Below, piece after piece: positions 40,837 through 49,686 of a stretch of DNA of 64,000 nt; positions within the stretch are counted from its first letter, which is position 1; each line of letters begins with the position of its first letter. Source of the DNA: Treponema sp. (GTDB lineage: Bacteria; Spirochaetota; Spirochaetia; Treponematales; Breznakiellaceae); contig JAITLC010000112.1 of the NCBI GenBank assembly GCA_031278095.1, forward strand, positions 1 to 64,000, read 5' to 3'. The position numbers and the translations under genes are program-made. The notes below the pieces were generated by a model. The model saw only the letters and a program-made list of their open reading frames with translations. It searched no databases and was not told where the DNA came from.

Positions 40837-42770
40837 GCATACTCGAAGCGAATCTACGCATACTCAGGACACATTACCCGGATCTTGCCCTGCTGCTGGA
40901 AGGCGAAGAGAAGCCGTTTAAGGGGGAAGGCTGGTCAGGAAGCCGCGGCGATATCCGCATGGAAACCGCAGCTTCGGGCCTTCCGGTGATGAGTGTCTGC
41001 GGCATTCACCTTCATTCCAAAAGAGACCCTGTACGGGAGGCGGAACGGCTGGCGGAACGGCTTGACGAGGGGGAAGGCCCCATTGTCATCTGCGGCCTGG
41101 CCCTGGCATACACGGCCGAGGCCTGTTTCCGCCGTTTCCCCCGCCGGCCCCTCGTCATCGCGGAAAGGCATATCACGGTACTCAAGGCGGCCCTGGAAAA
41201 CCGGAATCTGGAGGAGCTTCTGCTCAATGCCAGGCTTCTGTTTGTTCCGGGAGGTTCCGGGGAGGGAGTTCTGAATGCCTTATCCCTGCTGGAAAGGGAA
41301 GGCGCGGGGAAAGCCCTGCTCCTCAAAAACCAGGCCCTCTGCAGGCTCAATGAAGCCTGGTACTCCGGAATAGAGGCCAGGGTAAGAAGTTTTTCAGTCA
41401 GGGAAGATGTGAACCTGGCTACCCTGAGGCGTTTCGGGAAACGCTGGATCAGGAACCTTTCCCGTAACATGAATGCGATCCGGGATCTGCCGGGTGTTTC
41501 CCGGCTGGAGGGGGTACTCTCTCCGGCGCAAGACTTGCCGGTGTTTCTCGCGGCGGCGGGGCCGGGCCTTGACCGTATTGCCCCGCTCCTGCCTGCCATC
41601 GCCCGGCGCTGTCTTGTTGTGGCGGTGGACACAAGCCTCCGTTTCTGCCTTAAAAACGGAGTGGAACCGGATTTTGCCGTGGTGGTAGACCCCCAATACT
41701 GGAATGCCCGGCACCTTGACCGGGCCTCTTCTCCCCGCACTATGCTGATAGCCGAATCTGCAGTATATCCTCCGGTTCTTGCCGGGTTAAAAGAGGGGAG
41801 TTTCCGCGGCGGCTTTCTGTGCGCCTCCCTCTTTCCTTTGGGTAATTACATCGAAAAACGTGTTGATCCCAAGGGTGAACTGGGGGCGGGCGGCTCGGTA
41901 GCCACCACCGCATGGGATTTCTGCCGCCTTTTGGGGGCTTCCGAGATCCGGATTGCGGGGCTGGACTTGAGTTTTCCGGGCCTCAAGACCCATTTCCGGG
42001 GGGCAGCCTTTGAAGAACTTGCCCGGATCCGGTCGGGCCGCCTTTCTCCCGGAGAGACATGGTCGGTCAAAGCCTTGAGGGAGGGGCAGTCCTTCCTCGC
42101 TCCGGCCTCGGATGGCGGCCGTGTACTCACCGACAGACGGCTTTCCCTCTATGCCTCGTGGTTTGAAAACCGTTTCCGCCTCTTCCCGGAGATAAAAAAC
42201 TACAGCCTCGGAACCGGGGGCATCGCCATAGCAGGTCTTGAAACACAGGAACCCGAGGCAGTTTTGGCCCTTCCCGAACGCCGGGAAGAGATTCACAGCC
42301 TTCTTGAAGGCGCATACAACAGAATAGACAGGGAATTTTTCGGGGAAACTGCTACGCAAAGAGCGGAAGCCTGGGAAAAAGCCCTGCAAAGCCTCCTCCG
42401 GGGTCTTGAGTCCCTCATGGAAGCGGCTTCAGGCGCCGCAGCAATGGCGGAAAATGCCCTTTCCGGGCTTGAAGGCCGGGGCTTGAGCCCCCGGGAAAGG
42501 GAATCGATCCTCTCCCGCCTGGATACGATCAACCGCCGAATCACCGGAAGTGATGTAAAAGAGGTTGCCGGCTTCCTCTTTCCCGGCTCCGCGGAACTGG
42601 AAAGGGAACTGGCCGCCGAAGATGCTTCGAGGCAGATGTCAAGAGACACTCTCCGCCATCACCTTGCTTTTTCCAGAGCCATGTACAGCGCCCTTTCCTC
42701 CACGACAGCCTATAATCTCCGGCAACTGAGAAAAAATTTCATAAGAGATCCGGTTTCAAAATCCGGTTAA
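40833..42770 (+). CDS. DUF115 (MptE-like/motility accessory factor) protein
   Basis: 645 residues. The DUF115 core lies at about 230-400: FLAAAGPGLDRIAPLLPAI, VVAVDTSLRFCLKNGVEPDF and the conserved VVVDPQYWNARHL. Relatives include Maf-type factors that glycosylate flagellin and 6-hydroxymethylpterin kinases; in spirochaetes a flagellar or surface-glycan role is plausible but unproven. The C-terminal 200 residues are helical and charged. It overlaps ftsI by four bases, so expression is tied to cell-wall synthesis. Confidence 0.82.
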   Translation: MSILEANLRILRTHYPDLALLLEGEEKPFKGEGWSGSRGDIRMETAASGLPVMSVCGIHLHSKRDPVREAERLAERLDEGEGPIVICGLALAYTAEACFRRFPRRPLVIAERHITVLKAALENRNLEELLLNARLLFVPGGSGEGVLNALSLLEREGAGKALLLKNQALCRLNEAWYSGIEARVRSFSVREDVNLATLRRFGKRWIRNLSRNMNAIRDLPGVSRLEGVLSPAQDLPVFLAAAGPGLDRIAPLLPAIARRCLVVAVDTSLRFCLKNGVEPDFAVVVDPQYWNARHLDRASSPRTMLIAESAVYPPVLAGLKEGSFRGGFLCASLFPLGNYIEKRVDPKGELGAGGSVATTAWDFCRLLGASEIRIAGLDLSFPGLKTHFRGAAFEELARIRSGRLSPGETWSVKALREGQSFLAPASDGGRVLTDRRLSLYASWFENRFRLFPEIKNYSLGTGGIAIAGLETQEPEAVLALPERREEIHSLLEGAYNRIDREFFGETATQRAEAWEKALQSLLRGLESLMEAASGAAAMAENALSGLEGRGLSPRERESILSRLDTINRRITGSDVKEVAGFLFPGSAELERELAAEDASRQMSRDTLRHHLAFSRAMYSALSSTTAYNLRQLRKNFIRDPVSKSG

Positions 42771-42791
42771 TTTTTTACCGGTTCCTGTAAT

Positions 42792-42811
42792 TTCAAAACT
42801 TCAGTTTTGAA
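42792..42811. repeat. Family A-like short hairpin
   Basis: TTCAAAACT (42792-42800) pairs with AGTTTTGAA (42803-42811). It keeps the AAAAC/GTTTT core but lacks the outer TGTTCC/GGAACA, so it is a trimmed or diverged member. Confidence 0.5.
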
Positions 42812-42890
42812 TCAAACTCAATTTATTCGTAAAGTTATTTTCCCCAAAGGCCGATACTCAAATGACGGGAGGGATACCCTCTCAATTACA

Positions 42891-42932
42891 GACGGTGCGC
42901 ATACCGACGTCCAGGCGCATCGTCTTTTTTTT
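42891..42932 (+). terminator. Intrinsic terminator of the lepB-ftsI-DUF115 operon
   Basis: GACGGTGCGC (42891-42900) pairs with GCGCATCGTC (42915-42924), ten pairs with one G-U, followed by eight Ts (42925-42932). It lies 120 bases after the DUF115 stop and abuts the stop codon of the convergent mtaB gene. Confidence 0.85.
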
Positions 42933-44373
42933 AATTGAGGCTGTTCCGAAACTTCAGCATTTCCCCTACAGCATCGGCTTCACCTGAATTCTCCGGTGTG
43001 TCTATTCTGCATGTAAAGGCCCTTCCCGGCAGGGGCCTCTCCTCTCCCGGGGCGCTTGTGCAGAGAAGCCTGAGATAATTTTCCGATACCGCACGGAAAA
43101 AACCGGAGTCTTCCCCGCTCTCACAAACCGCTTCCACGCTACGGCCCAGCCAGCGTTGTACATACGCTGCCCTCCCCTGCCTGGCAAGTTCCATCAAAGC
43201 CGTCACCCGCTTTCCTGCTTCCCTTTCGCTTACCACAGGTTTCATGGAAGCCGCTGCGGTTCCCGGCCGCGGGGAATAGGGGAAGGCGTGTATCCAGGCA
43301 AAACCGATCCGGCGGCAGAGTTCAAAGGTTTCTTCAAAGTCCCTCTCCTCTTCCCCCGGAAAGCCGGTAATGATGTCGCAGGCCAGGAAGGGATCATCCC
43401 TCAGTTCCCGCAGCCGGGCGGCGGCCGCCTCAACGGTTTCGGGGCCGTAATTTCTCCCCATCCTTTTTAAAATTGCGGCGCTTCCCGACTGTACCGAAAT
43501 ATGGAAGTGGGATCGTATCCGTGTAGACCTGAGAATCTCAAAGAGATCCTCTGCCATTTCATCCGGTTCCAGGGAAGAAAGCCGCAGGGCTATACCGGCA
43601 GTTCCCTCAAGCAGAAACTTTAAAAGCCCGGCCATGTTCAGTTCCGTTTTTCCCGCGTCGGCCCGGTAAAGGCCTATGTTTACTCCCGTCAGTACCGCTT
43701 CCCCCAAACCCCGGGCCTCCAGATCCCGAAGCCGGACCAGCGCTTCCCCGGCTTCCAGGCTTACGCTTCTCCCCCTGGCAAGCCTTACCCGGCAAAAGGT
43801 ACAGTGCTTGTCGCAACCGTCCTGGATCTTTATAAACGCCCTGGAACGGAAGAAAGAACCTTGAGGATTGGACCAGTCGGGCTCATCTTGATCCCGTGTT
43901 TCCCTGTTCCCTTCATGTTTATCCATCCAGGATTGAATCAAAGAGGGGAGTTCCTGCCGGTTCTCAAGACGGGTAGAGGCAAAAAAAGCAGCCAGGGCCT
44001 GCAGAACCCTTTTCCGGCTTCCCGGAATGATAAAAAGCCTCCGTTCCCCCGTTTTACTCAAGGCCCCATTTTCTACGGCAAGCCTTTCAAGCTCTTTCCG
44101 GTCAAGCTCCGCATAGCAGCCTGTTACCAGCACACAGGAGGAAGGACAATCCCGTAATAGCTTACGGATAACCCTTCTGGCCTTCTGCTCGGCCTTACCG
44201 GTTACCGTACAGGTATTTACCGCGGCAATATCAGCGGCTTCTTCACGCGTTCCTTCGGACCGGGAAAGCACCCTGAAGCCTGCCGCTGCAAAGGCGCCGG
44301 CAAGAGCCTCACTTTCAAGCTGATTGAGTTTACAGCCAAGTGTATACATTGAAAAAGAAGGGGAAAGAGTCAA
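42931..44373 (-). CDS. mtaB: tRNA t6A37 methylthiotransferase (MtaB-type)
   Basis: 480 residues, a radical-SAM methylthiotransferase. The N-terminal cluster cysteines are Cys14 (TLGCKLNQ), Cys55 and Cys86 (TGCYAE). The radical-SAM triad is Cys187-x3-Cys191-x2-Cys194 (GCDKHCTFC). A weak C-terminal TRAM region follows. TLGCKLNQLES at the start is the MtaB/e-MtaB type rather than MiaB; a separate MiaB lies at 59526. It thiomethylates t6A37 of ANN-decoding tRNAs. Its last codons (FRNSLN) are written in half of a family A repeat. Confidence 0.87.
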   Translation of the reverse strand: MTLSPSFSMYTLGCKLNQLESEALAGAFAAAGFRVLSRSEGTREEAADIAAVNTCTVTGKAEQKARRVIRKLLRDCPSSCVLVTGCYAELDRKELERLAVENGALSKTGERRLFIIPGSRKRVLQALAAFFASTRLENRQELPSLIQSWMDKHEGNRETRDQDEPDWSNPQGSFFRSRAFIKIQDGCDKHCTFCRVRLARGRSVSLEAGEALVRLRDLEARGLGEAVLTGVNIGLYRADAGKTELNMAGLLKFLLEGTAGIALRLSSLEPDEMAEDLFEILRSTRIRSHFHISVQSGSAAILKRMGRNYGPETVEAAAARLRELRDDPFLACDIITGFPGEEERDFEETFELCRRIGFAWIHAFPYSPRPGTAAASMKPVVSEREAGKRVTALMELARQGRAAYVQRWLGRSVEAVCESGEDSGFFRAVSENYLRLLCTSAPGEERPLPGRAFTCRIDTPENSGEADAVGEMLKFRNSLN

Positions 44374-44396
44374 AGCGCCAACCTTAAAAATCCCCG

Positions 44397-45029
44397 CTAC
44401 CGGGAGGCCAGGGCCCGCCGCACCCGCTCCAACCCCCGCCGGGCATCGTTAAGCCGGGAATTCAGTTCCAGGGCCTTTTCATAGGCCTTTACCGCTTCGG
44501 AAAGATCACCGGCATTTTCCCTGGCATAGGCAAGCCGTGTCCACCATTCCGCATTATCGGGCCGCCAATGAACTGCCGTGGAAAGGGCAATGTCCGCATG
44601 ACGGAAACGCCCCAGACGGATATAGATCTCCCCGATATAGTAGTAAACCGTTTCTATGCGCTGCCCTTCGGGGGCCAGATTGATATACTCCTGAAAATAC
44701 TGTAGCGCCTCATTATTCCGGCCTTCAAAATAGTCAATTTCACCGAGAATCTCGATGATCCGCACGTCATAACGGCTCAAATTCTGCGCTGCCCTGGCAT
44801 AGTTTTGGGCTTCCGAATAACGGTTCAACCGCAGAAGAGCCCAGCAGATCACCACATGGGATTCCAGATTACGGGGATTCAGCTTCAATTCATTCCTGCA
44901 GATTAGCACCGCCTGCTCGTAGTTTCCATTCCGGTATTCCGCGAGTGCGTCGGGCCGGGTCTGGGCAAGAACATAACCGCTCAGGGAAACCAGCGTGATA
45001 CACAGGGCAATACGGCTGAAAAGCTTCAT
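44397..45029 (-). CDS. Exported TPR protein
   Basis: 210 residues: signal peptide (KLFSRIALCITLVSLSGYVLAQ), then four to five tetratricopeptide repeats (ALAEYRNGNYEQAVLICRNELKLNPRN; YYYIGEIYIRLGRFRHADIALSTAVHWRPDN; AYARENAGDLSEAVKAYEKALELN). It probably acts as a periplasmic scaffold. It starts two bases before the bactofilin stop on the same strand and lies 23 bases ahead of mtaB; bactofilin and TPR protein may work together in the envelope. Confidence 0.85.
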   Translation of the reverse strand: MKLFSRIALCITLVSLSGYVLAQTRPDALAEYRNGNYEQAVLICRNELKLNPRNLESHVVICWALLRLNRYSEAQNYARAAQNLSRYDVRIIEILGEIDYFEGRNNEALQYFQEYINLAPEGQRIETVYYYIGEIYIRLGRFRHADIALSTAVHWRPDNAEWWTRLAYARENAGDLSEAVKAYEKALELNSRLNDARRGLERVRRALASR

Positions 45030-45030
45030 G

Positions 45031-45393
45031 CTAACCGCCGATTTTACCGGTCATGGTACAGAGCCCGTTGAAGATACAACCGGTTTCCATGAAAATTTCC
45101 GGAGCCGTCACATTCCCTATAAGCTTCCCCGAGACGGTAAGCTCCACCTTTTCGGCAGCCGTCACATTCCCCTTTACCTGTCCCCGGATCACCACCCGGC
45201 CGGCCTGTATATTCGCCTCCACTACCGCATCTTCATCGATCACGAGAAGCCCTTTGGCGATGATATTCCCGGACATCTTTCCCCGGATCAGAAAGGATTT
45301 TTCAAAATTGAGGGTTCCATTAAATTCAATGTCCGCTGATAGAATAGTGTCAAAATCTTCGTCTTCCAGAACATCATTATGGACATCAGTCAT
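45031..45393 (-). CDS. Bactofilin family cytoskeletal protein
   Basis: 120 residues from ATG 45393 (GGGAGA upstream). The central region is the bactofilin right-handed beta-helix, seen as repeated short strands: LNFEKSFLIRGKMSGNI, AVVEANIQAGRVVIRGQVKGNV, KVELTVSGKLIGNV. Bactofilins polymerise without nucleotide and organise cell shape, wall enzymes or polar structures. A longer frame adding 12 residues is less likely. With CfpA at 53.6 kb the window encodes two unrelated cytoskeletal systems. Confidence 0.88.
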   Translation of the reverse strand: MTDVHNDVLEDEDFDTILSADIEFNGTLNFEKSFLIRGKMSGNIIAKGLLVIDEDAVVEANIQAGRVVIRGQVKGNVTAAEKVELTVSGKLIGNVTAPEIFMETGCIFNGLCTMTGKIGG

Positions 45394-45489
45394 TAAAACT
45401 CTCCCTATACCAAATTCTGCCATGAGCATGGTTCAAGGTCAAGACCTTGCCCTATAAACCGGATAGGTTTATGCTGAATTAGTAGGGCT

Positions 45490-45516
45490 GTTCCGAAACC
45501 AGCCGGGTTTTGGAAC
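45490..45516. repeat. Family A hairpin repeat
   Basis: GTTCCGAAACC (45490-45500) pairs with GGTTTTGGAAC (45506-45516), eleven pairs with one G-U, loop AGCCG. The centre again contains CCGG. Confidence 0.75.
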
Positions 45517-45521
45517 AAGTT

Positions 45522-45686
45522 CTATACCTTGATTGGACCAAACATACTGTATGAGCTATTATAACGAACATAAGGAAGATGAACCACAAAGGCGAAAAAC
45601 AAAGAAACGTCCAAGTATTTCATCCTTATCTTCGACTTTGCGGTTACTTCTTTATAAATGCGTCTTTGGTGTTTACAAGGTACTAG
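45522..45686. mobile_element. MITE-like family C element, long copy
   Basis: The left end reads CTATACCTTGATTGGACC. The right end, read on the minus strand, is CTAGTACCTTGTAAACACC, so the ends are imperfect inverted repeats. Further in, ATGAACCACAAAGGCG on the left is mirrored by CTTTGCGGTTAC on the right. The left 75 bp recur with about 85 percent identity at 58074-58151. There is no coding capacity, as in a non-autonomous inverted-repeat element. Confidence 0.5.
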
Positions 45687-45689
45687 TGC

Positions 45690-45720
45690 CTGTCCATAAA
45701 GCCGGTTGATTTATGGACAG
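45690..45720. repeat. Family D hairpin repeat, perfect copy
   Basis: CTGTCCATAAA (45690-45700) and TTTATGGACAG (45710-45720) are exact reverse complements around the loop GCCGGTTGA. It sits in the pta leader, 45 bases before the start codon, and could affect pta expression. Confidence 0.8.
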
Positions 45721-45764
45721 ACCTTGCATTTTTGGAATCTACCTTCAGGTAAAGGAGTTGAATC

Positions 45765-46760
45765 ATGGACTTTGTGAAAGACATGCGGGCCAAGGCCAGA
45801 TCGATGCAGAAACGGCTGGTGCTGCCCGAAGGAACCGAACCGAGGACGGTTAAAGCGGCCAGAATTCTGGCGGATGAAAGCCTTGCCGCTTCCGTTGTCC
45901 TTCTCGGCAAAGAATCGGAAATTCAGACTATTGCCGAACAGCAGGGAGTCCCCCTTGAGGGCATAGCCATCATCAATCCCCATATTGATAAAGAGCTTGA
46001 TGCCTATGCCCATGAGTACTTTGAATTGCGTAAACACAAGGGAATGACCGAAGAACAGGCCAAAATTGATATAACGGATCCCCTCCGCTGGGGTTCCATG
46101 ATGGTTCGCATGGGAGCAGCCGATGTTTCGGTGGCCGGTGCGGAAAATACCACCGGAGACGTGCTCCGGGCAGGCCTTGCTATTATTGGCACCGTTCCGG
46201 GTCTCAAGACAGCTTCCTCCTGCTTTGTCATGCAGACCACCGATCCCGTCTGGGGCAAGGAAGGAAACCTCATCTTCTCCGACTGCGCCGTTGTACCCGA
46301 TCCTACGGCTGAACAACTGGCCGATATTGCGGAAAGCGCCGCCCAGAGTTGCCGGGAATTCCTCGGTGTTGAACCGGTAGTTGCCCTCATGTCATTCTCC
46401 ACCAAGGGTTCCGCCAAACATGATGATGTGACAAAGGTGCAGACTGCGGTAGAGATCCTTAAGGGCCGAAAGCCGAACTTCGCTTTTGATGGAGAACTTC
46501 AGGCGGACGCGGCCCTGGCGCCTTCGGTTACCGACAAAAAAGCTCCGGGAAGCCCGGTAAAAGGCAAGGTGAATACCCTGATCTTTCCGGATCTGGGTGC
46601 AGGCAATATCGGCTACAAGCTGGTACAGCGCCTCGGCAAGGCGGAGGCATTCGGCCCCTTCCTTCAGGGCTTTGCAAAGCCTATAAGCGACCTTTCCCGG
46701 GGCGCCTCGGTGGATGATATAGTCACTACCGCAGCGGTAACTCTTTCCCGGGCAAAATAA
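45765..46760 (+). CDS. pta: Phosphate acetyltransferase
   Basis: 331 residues, the short form without regulatory domain. It converts acetyl-CoA and phosphate to acetyl phosphate, the route to ATP by acetate kinase in fermentation. Family features include RLVLPEGTEPRTVKAA near the N-terminus, MMVRMGAADVSVAGAENTTGDVLRA in the centre, SFSTKGSAKHDDV, and LIFPDLGAGNIGYKLVQR near the end. AAAGGAG precedes the ATG. No ack gene follows. With PPDK nearby it fits an acetate-forming glycolytic metabolism. Confidence 0.95.
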   Translation: MDFVKDMRAKARSMQKRLVLPEGTEPRTVKAARILADESLAASVVLLGKESEIQTIAEQQGVPLEGIAIINPHIDKELDAYAHEYFELRKHKGMTEEQAKIDITDPLRWGSMMVRMGAADVSVAGAENTTGDVLRAGLAIIGTVPGLKTASSCFVMQTTDPVWGKEGNLIFSDCAVVPDPTAEQLADIAESAAQSCREFLGVEPVVALMSFSTKGSAKHDDVTKVQTAVEILKGRKPNFAFDGELQADAALAPSVTDKKAPGSPVKGKVNTLIFPDLGAGNIGYKLVQRLGKAEAFGPFLQGFAKPISDLSRGASVDDIVTTAAVTLSRAK

Positions 46761-46765
46761 ATTTT

Positions 46766-48901
46766 TTGAAAAAAAACTCTGAAAGGTCAAATGGGTCGAA
46801 ACGAAATGCAGGTAAAGGTTCCTCTCTTGAAGAGGCTATCCGCGCGGGCAAAAACCGGGATTACAAAAAAGCGATCCTTATTCTGGGGGAGATGCTTTCA
46901 AATCCCAACGCCCCCGCGGAAGCGTATCTCTACCTGGGCAGATCTCTCCATGCAACAGGAGATCATGCACGGGCTTTGGCCTGTTTCAACGACTACATGC
47001 GTATAAAGCCCAAATCCTACGAAGGCTACTTCTTTGCAGGAAGGGCCTGCCTTTCCCTGACTCTGCCCCAACGGGCCGTTCCCCTCTTCCGCAAGGCTGT
47101 TGAACTGGCCCTTCCCTCTCTTTCCCGCTCCCATGGGGGAGAAATACAGGCGTTTCTGGGTATTGCCTACCTAAAATCCCGTCATTCCGGACCGGCGGTT
47201 GAAACACTGCAGGAAGCGGTAGAGGCCGCCCCTGAAAACCTGAAGATCTACCGTGCATATCTCAACGCCCTCTTTATCCGAGGCATCAAACTCTGCAGGA
47301 ACGAAAACTATGACCTGGGAAGACAGATGCTCCGTTTTGTTTTGGAAAACGGCGGCTCCCAAACGATGTCCAGCCCTCTTCTCCGTCTGGAACTGGGCAG
47401 AGCCTGCCGGGAACTTGGATTCCGGGAAGAGGCTCTGGATCACTACACCGAAGCCCTGAAAGCGTCCCCTTCGGACAAGAGCATACGCTGGTACCGGGCA
47501 TCGATCCTCATGGCCCTTGGCCGGACAGCGGAAGCCAGAGAAGAGATTGATCTTATCCGCAAGGCAGAGGCAAAAAATTCTGTGCCTCTCCTGCCGGATG
47601 AAGAACTCCCCTGGAATAGTGAGATTGTCGATCTCTTCATGATCCGTTCCCTTCTCGGAGCGGGAGAATGGAGACAGGCAGCGGAAGCCTGCAAGGCATG
47701 GCTCAGGCGGGAATCAAAAAGAAACTCATCTTCGGGAATACGGCCCTCTCCTCAGGATGCGGCAGTCCATACCATGTATGCCGAAGCTCTGCGGAAACTC
47801 CGGGACTACCCCGCCTCCCTTAACCATCTGGACAGGGCAAGGGAGATCGATGATTCCGCCGTTCAGATTGTCTACGAAAAACTCCTTGTGGCCTGGGAAA
47901 GCGAAAACTGGAAAGCCCTGCGTAGCGCCATAAAAACAGCTCAGAGGCTTGGAGGAGACAGGGAATTTATCTCCCGTTTTTCCATCCTTCTGGAAAGCCG
48001 GACAGGGGAAGATGATATTCCCGTCATTGGGCGCCTGCAGGAGGCAATCCGCCGCTGGGGTCCTGATCCGGACATCATGTATGCCCTGGCGGAACGCTAT
48101 CTCCGGGTAGGACTGATTAAAGAAGCCCTTAACTGGTTCCGGAAGGTGTTTCTCGTTCAGCCGGGCTATGAACGCGCCTGGCTCGGTCAGATTGCAGCCC
48201 TTGAAGCACAAACCGCCGAAGGCGGCGACGGACAAACAGTTTCCAAAGGAACCGATCGGCGGCGCATTCACCCCGGTCTCCTCGCAAAAGGAGAGCATGT
48301 CTTGCAAAGACAGAGCCTGGATCAAACGCATCAGGAACTCCGGCAGGCTTACGGTGAATATCTCAAACGCTGGCCGGATAATTATACGATCCGCCGCGAA
48401 CGGGCTCTCTATCTGGTTCATACCTTTGAATATCAGGATGCGGCTGCAGACCTCGAAACCCTTCTCGCATGGGAACCCCGGAATCCCAGCCTCCGCCGGG
48501 TTCTCGCTTACTGTTACCGCAAGGCGGGCCGCTATCGGGAAGCCGCCGTGTTCCTCAAGGCCCTCCTCAAGGAGAATCCCCGGTCATTAGATCTGATTCT
48601 CGAATATTCAGGCTGCCTCGAACGGGCGGGAGCGCCGGTCTATGCGGCCGCCGTCCTGGAAAGCGCCCTCCCCCTGCTCCCCGCTGCGGCAGAATTACCC
48701 ATGGCCCTGGGCCTTATCTTTTCCCGGCAAAAAAAGACGGAGAATGCCTTTGACTGTTTCAGGGAAGCCGTTACCCGTGCTCCCGGGGATGAAAGACCCT
48801 GGCGCTGCATGGCCGCCCTCTCCCGGAATATCGGAGACAAGGCCGCCGCCGTAAAGTACGATAAGCAGGCAGAAAAAGCCTCCTCTTCCCCTCAGCTCTA
48901 A
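46766..48901 (+). CDS. Large TPR-repeat protein
   Basis: 711 residues, nearly all tetratricopeptide repeats (EAYLYLGRSLHATGDHARALACFNDYMRIKPKS; LGRACRELGFREEALDHYTEALKASPSD; AYCYRKAGRYREAAVFLKALLKENPRS). No signal peptide or membrane helix, so probably a cytoplasmic scaffold. The start is uncertain: the TTG at 46766 has no clear Shine-Dalgarno and the first in-frame ATG is over 40 codons in. It begins five bases after the pta stop and is probably co-transcribed with it. Confidence 0.8.
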   Translation: MKKNSERSNGSKRNAGKGSSLEEAIRAGKNRDYKKAILILGEMLSNPNAPAEAYLYLGRSLHATGDHARALACFNDYMRIKPKSYEGYFFAGRACLSLTLPQRAVPLFRKAVELALPSLSRSHGGEIQAFLGIAYLKSRHSGPAVETLQEAVEAAPENLKIYRAYLNALFIRGIKLCRNENYDLGRQMLRFVLENGGSQTMSSPLLRLELGRACRELGFREEALDHYTEALKASPSDKSIRWYRASILMALGRTAEAREEIDLIRKAEAKNSVPLLPDEELPWNSEIVDLFMIRSLLGAGEWRQAAEACKAWLRRESKRNSSSGIRPSPQDAAVHTMYAEALRKLRDYPASLNHLDRAREIDDSAVQIVYEKLLVAWESENWKALRSAIKTAQRLGGDREFISRFSILLESRTGEDDIPVIGRLQEAIRRWGPDPDIMYALAERYLRVGLIKEALNWFRKVFLVQPGYERAWLGQIAALEAQTAEGGDGQTVSKGTDRRRIHPGLLAKGEHVLQRQSLDQTHQELRQAYGEYLKRWPDNYTIRRERALYLVHTFEYQDAAADLETLLAWEPRNPSLRRVLAYCYRKAGRYREAAVFLKALLKENPRSLDLILEYSGCLERAGAPVYAAAVLESALPLLPAAAELPMALGLIFSRQKKTENAFDCFREAVTRAPGDERPWRCMAALSRNIGDKAAAVKYDKQAEKASSSPQL

Positions 48902-48927
48902 GGGCAAACCACGCATAAGACTTAAGC

Positions 48928-48956
48928 TTCTCTCGAAACCAACCGGGTTTTGAAAG
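48928..48956. repeat. Family A hairpin repeat, degenerate copy
   Basis: CGAAACC, the centre AACCGG and GGTTTTG mark a diverged copy whose outer arms (TTC/GAA) are only partly kept. It follows the TPR gene. Confidence 0.5.
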
Positions 48957-49067
48957 AAATTCAAATGGTACTGGATTTTTTTTTCATGGTCGGATAGAAT
49001 AGATATTGATGGAAATTCAATAGCCTCATTCGAAAGAAGAGGGGAATAAAAATAAAAGGGGACTGTT

Positions 49068-49634
49068 ATGGCAATCAAAGCAATGGATCTTTTTGAAGCG
49101 TTTAGCCAGGATAAATTACCCAAAGATAAGGCGTATATCGTTTCATCCTTTATTGACGGCAAAACCGGCTATTCCATATACGAAGTAATAAGCTATTCGG
49201 GAGTCAAGGCGATCTACCCCGACGGCGGGGGACTCACCTTCCAGTCTTCCGGTAAAAAACTGTATCTACTCATCGAACCGGCTTCCTATCCCCAAAAGGG
49301 AACCGAGCCGTACCTGCGGGACAAGATCCAGCAGATTCCCCTCCGCTTCAGTGAAATTGACACCATCATCACAAAAAACCAGATCAAAATTATGATCGGC
49401 AAGAAGCCCAACGAGTCCCTGTCGGCCTTTACCGTGGCAAAACCCGTCGGCTTTAATATTGCCTTTGTATTCTATGATGCGCCGGATATTTACGCCACCC
49501 TGGCTATGTTCTTTGAAAAATCCTTAAACAACGATGCAGGGGTTCCCCAGGCGGATGCCAAAAAGGCCGCAAAACAAATTGCCGCCACCCTCCAAAGGAC
49601 AATGGCATTCAAGGCCGATTTCGGAAATAGTTAA
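49068..49634 (+). CDS. Conserved-looking hypothetical protein
   Basis: 188 residues, soluble, no signal peptide. It is a mixed alpha/beta protein with KAYIVSSFIDGKTGYSIYEVISYSGVKAIYPDGGGLTFQ near the N-terminus and a helical C-terminus (DAKKAAKQIAATLQRTMAF). The ATG follows AAAAGGGG. It is a monocistronic unit with a TAGAAT -10-like box at 48995-49000 upstream and a strong terminator after it. I do not recognise the family. Confidence 0.65.
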   Translation: MAIKAMDLFEAFSQDKLPKDKAYIVSSFIDGKTGYSIYEVISYSGVKAIYPDGGGLTFQSSGKKLYLLIEPASYPQKGTEPYLRDKIQQIPLRFSEIDTIITKNQIKIMIGKKPNESLSAFTVAKPVGFNIAFVFYDAPDIYATLAMFFEKSLNNDAGVPQADAKKAAKQIAATLQRTMAFKADFGNS

Positions 49635-49638
49635 GGCA

Positions 49639-49664
49639 GTTCCAAAACTAACCGGGTTTTGGAC
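49639..49664. repeat. Family A hairpin repeat
   Basis: GTTCCAAAAC (49639-49648) and GTTTTGGAC (49656-49664) pair with one base lost from the right arm; the centre is TAACCGG. It lies just before the bidirectional terminator. Confidence 0.7.
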
Positions 49665-49686
49665 AAGCTCACATGAGCGAAAAAAA

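Larger units (their letters stand above)
45394..45764. other. 371-bp repeat-filled gap before pta
   Basis: Between divergent bactofilin and pta genes; no credible gene. It contains in order a family A hairpin (45490-45516), a MITE-like family C element (45522-45686) and a perfect family D hairpin (45690-45720). The pta ribosome site AAAGGAG lies at the right end. Confidence 0.65.
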
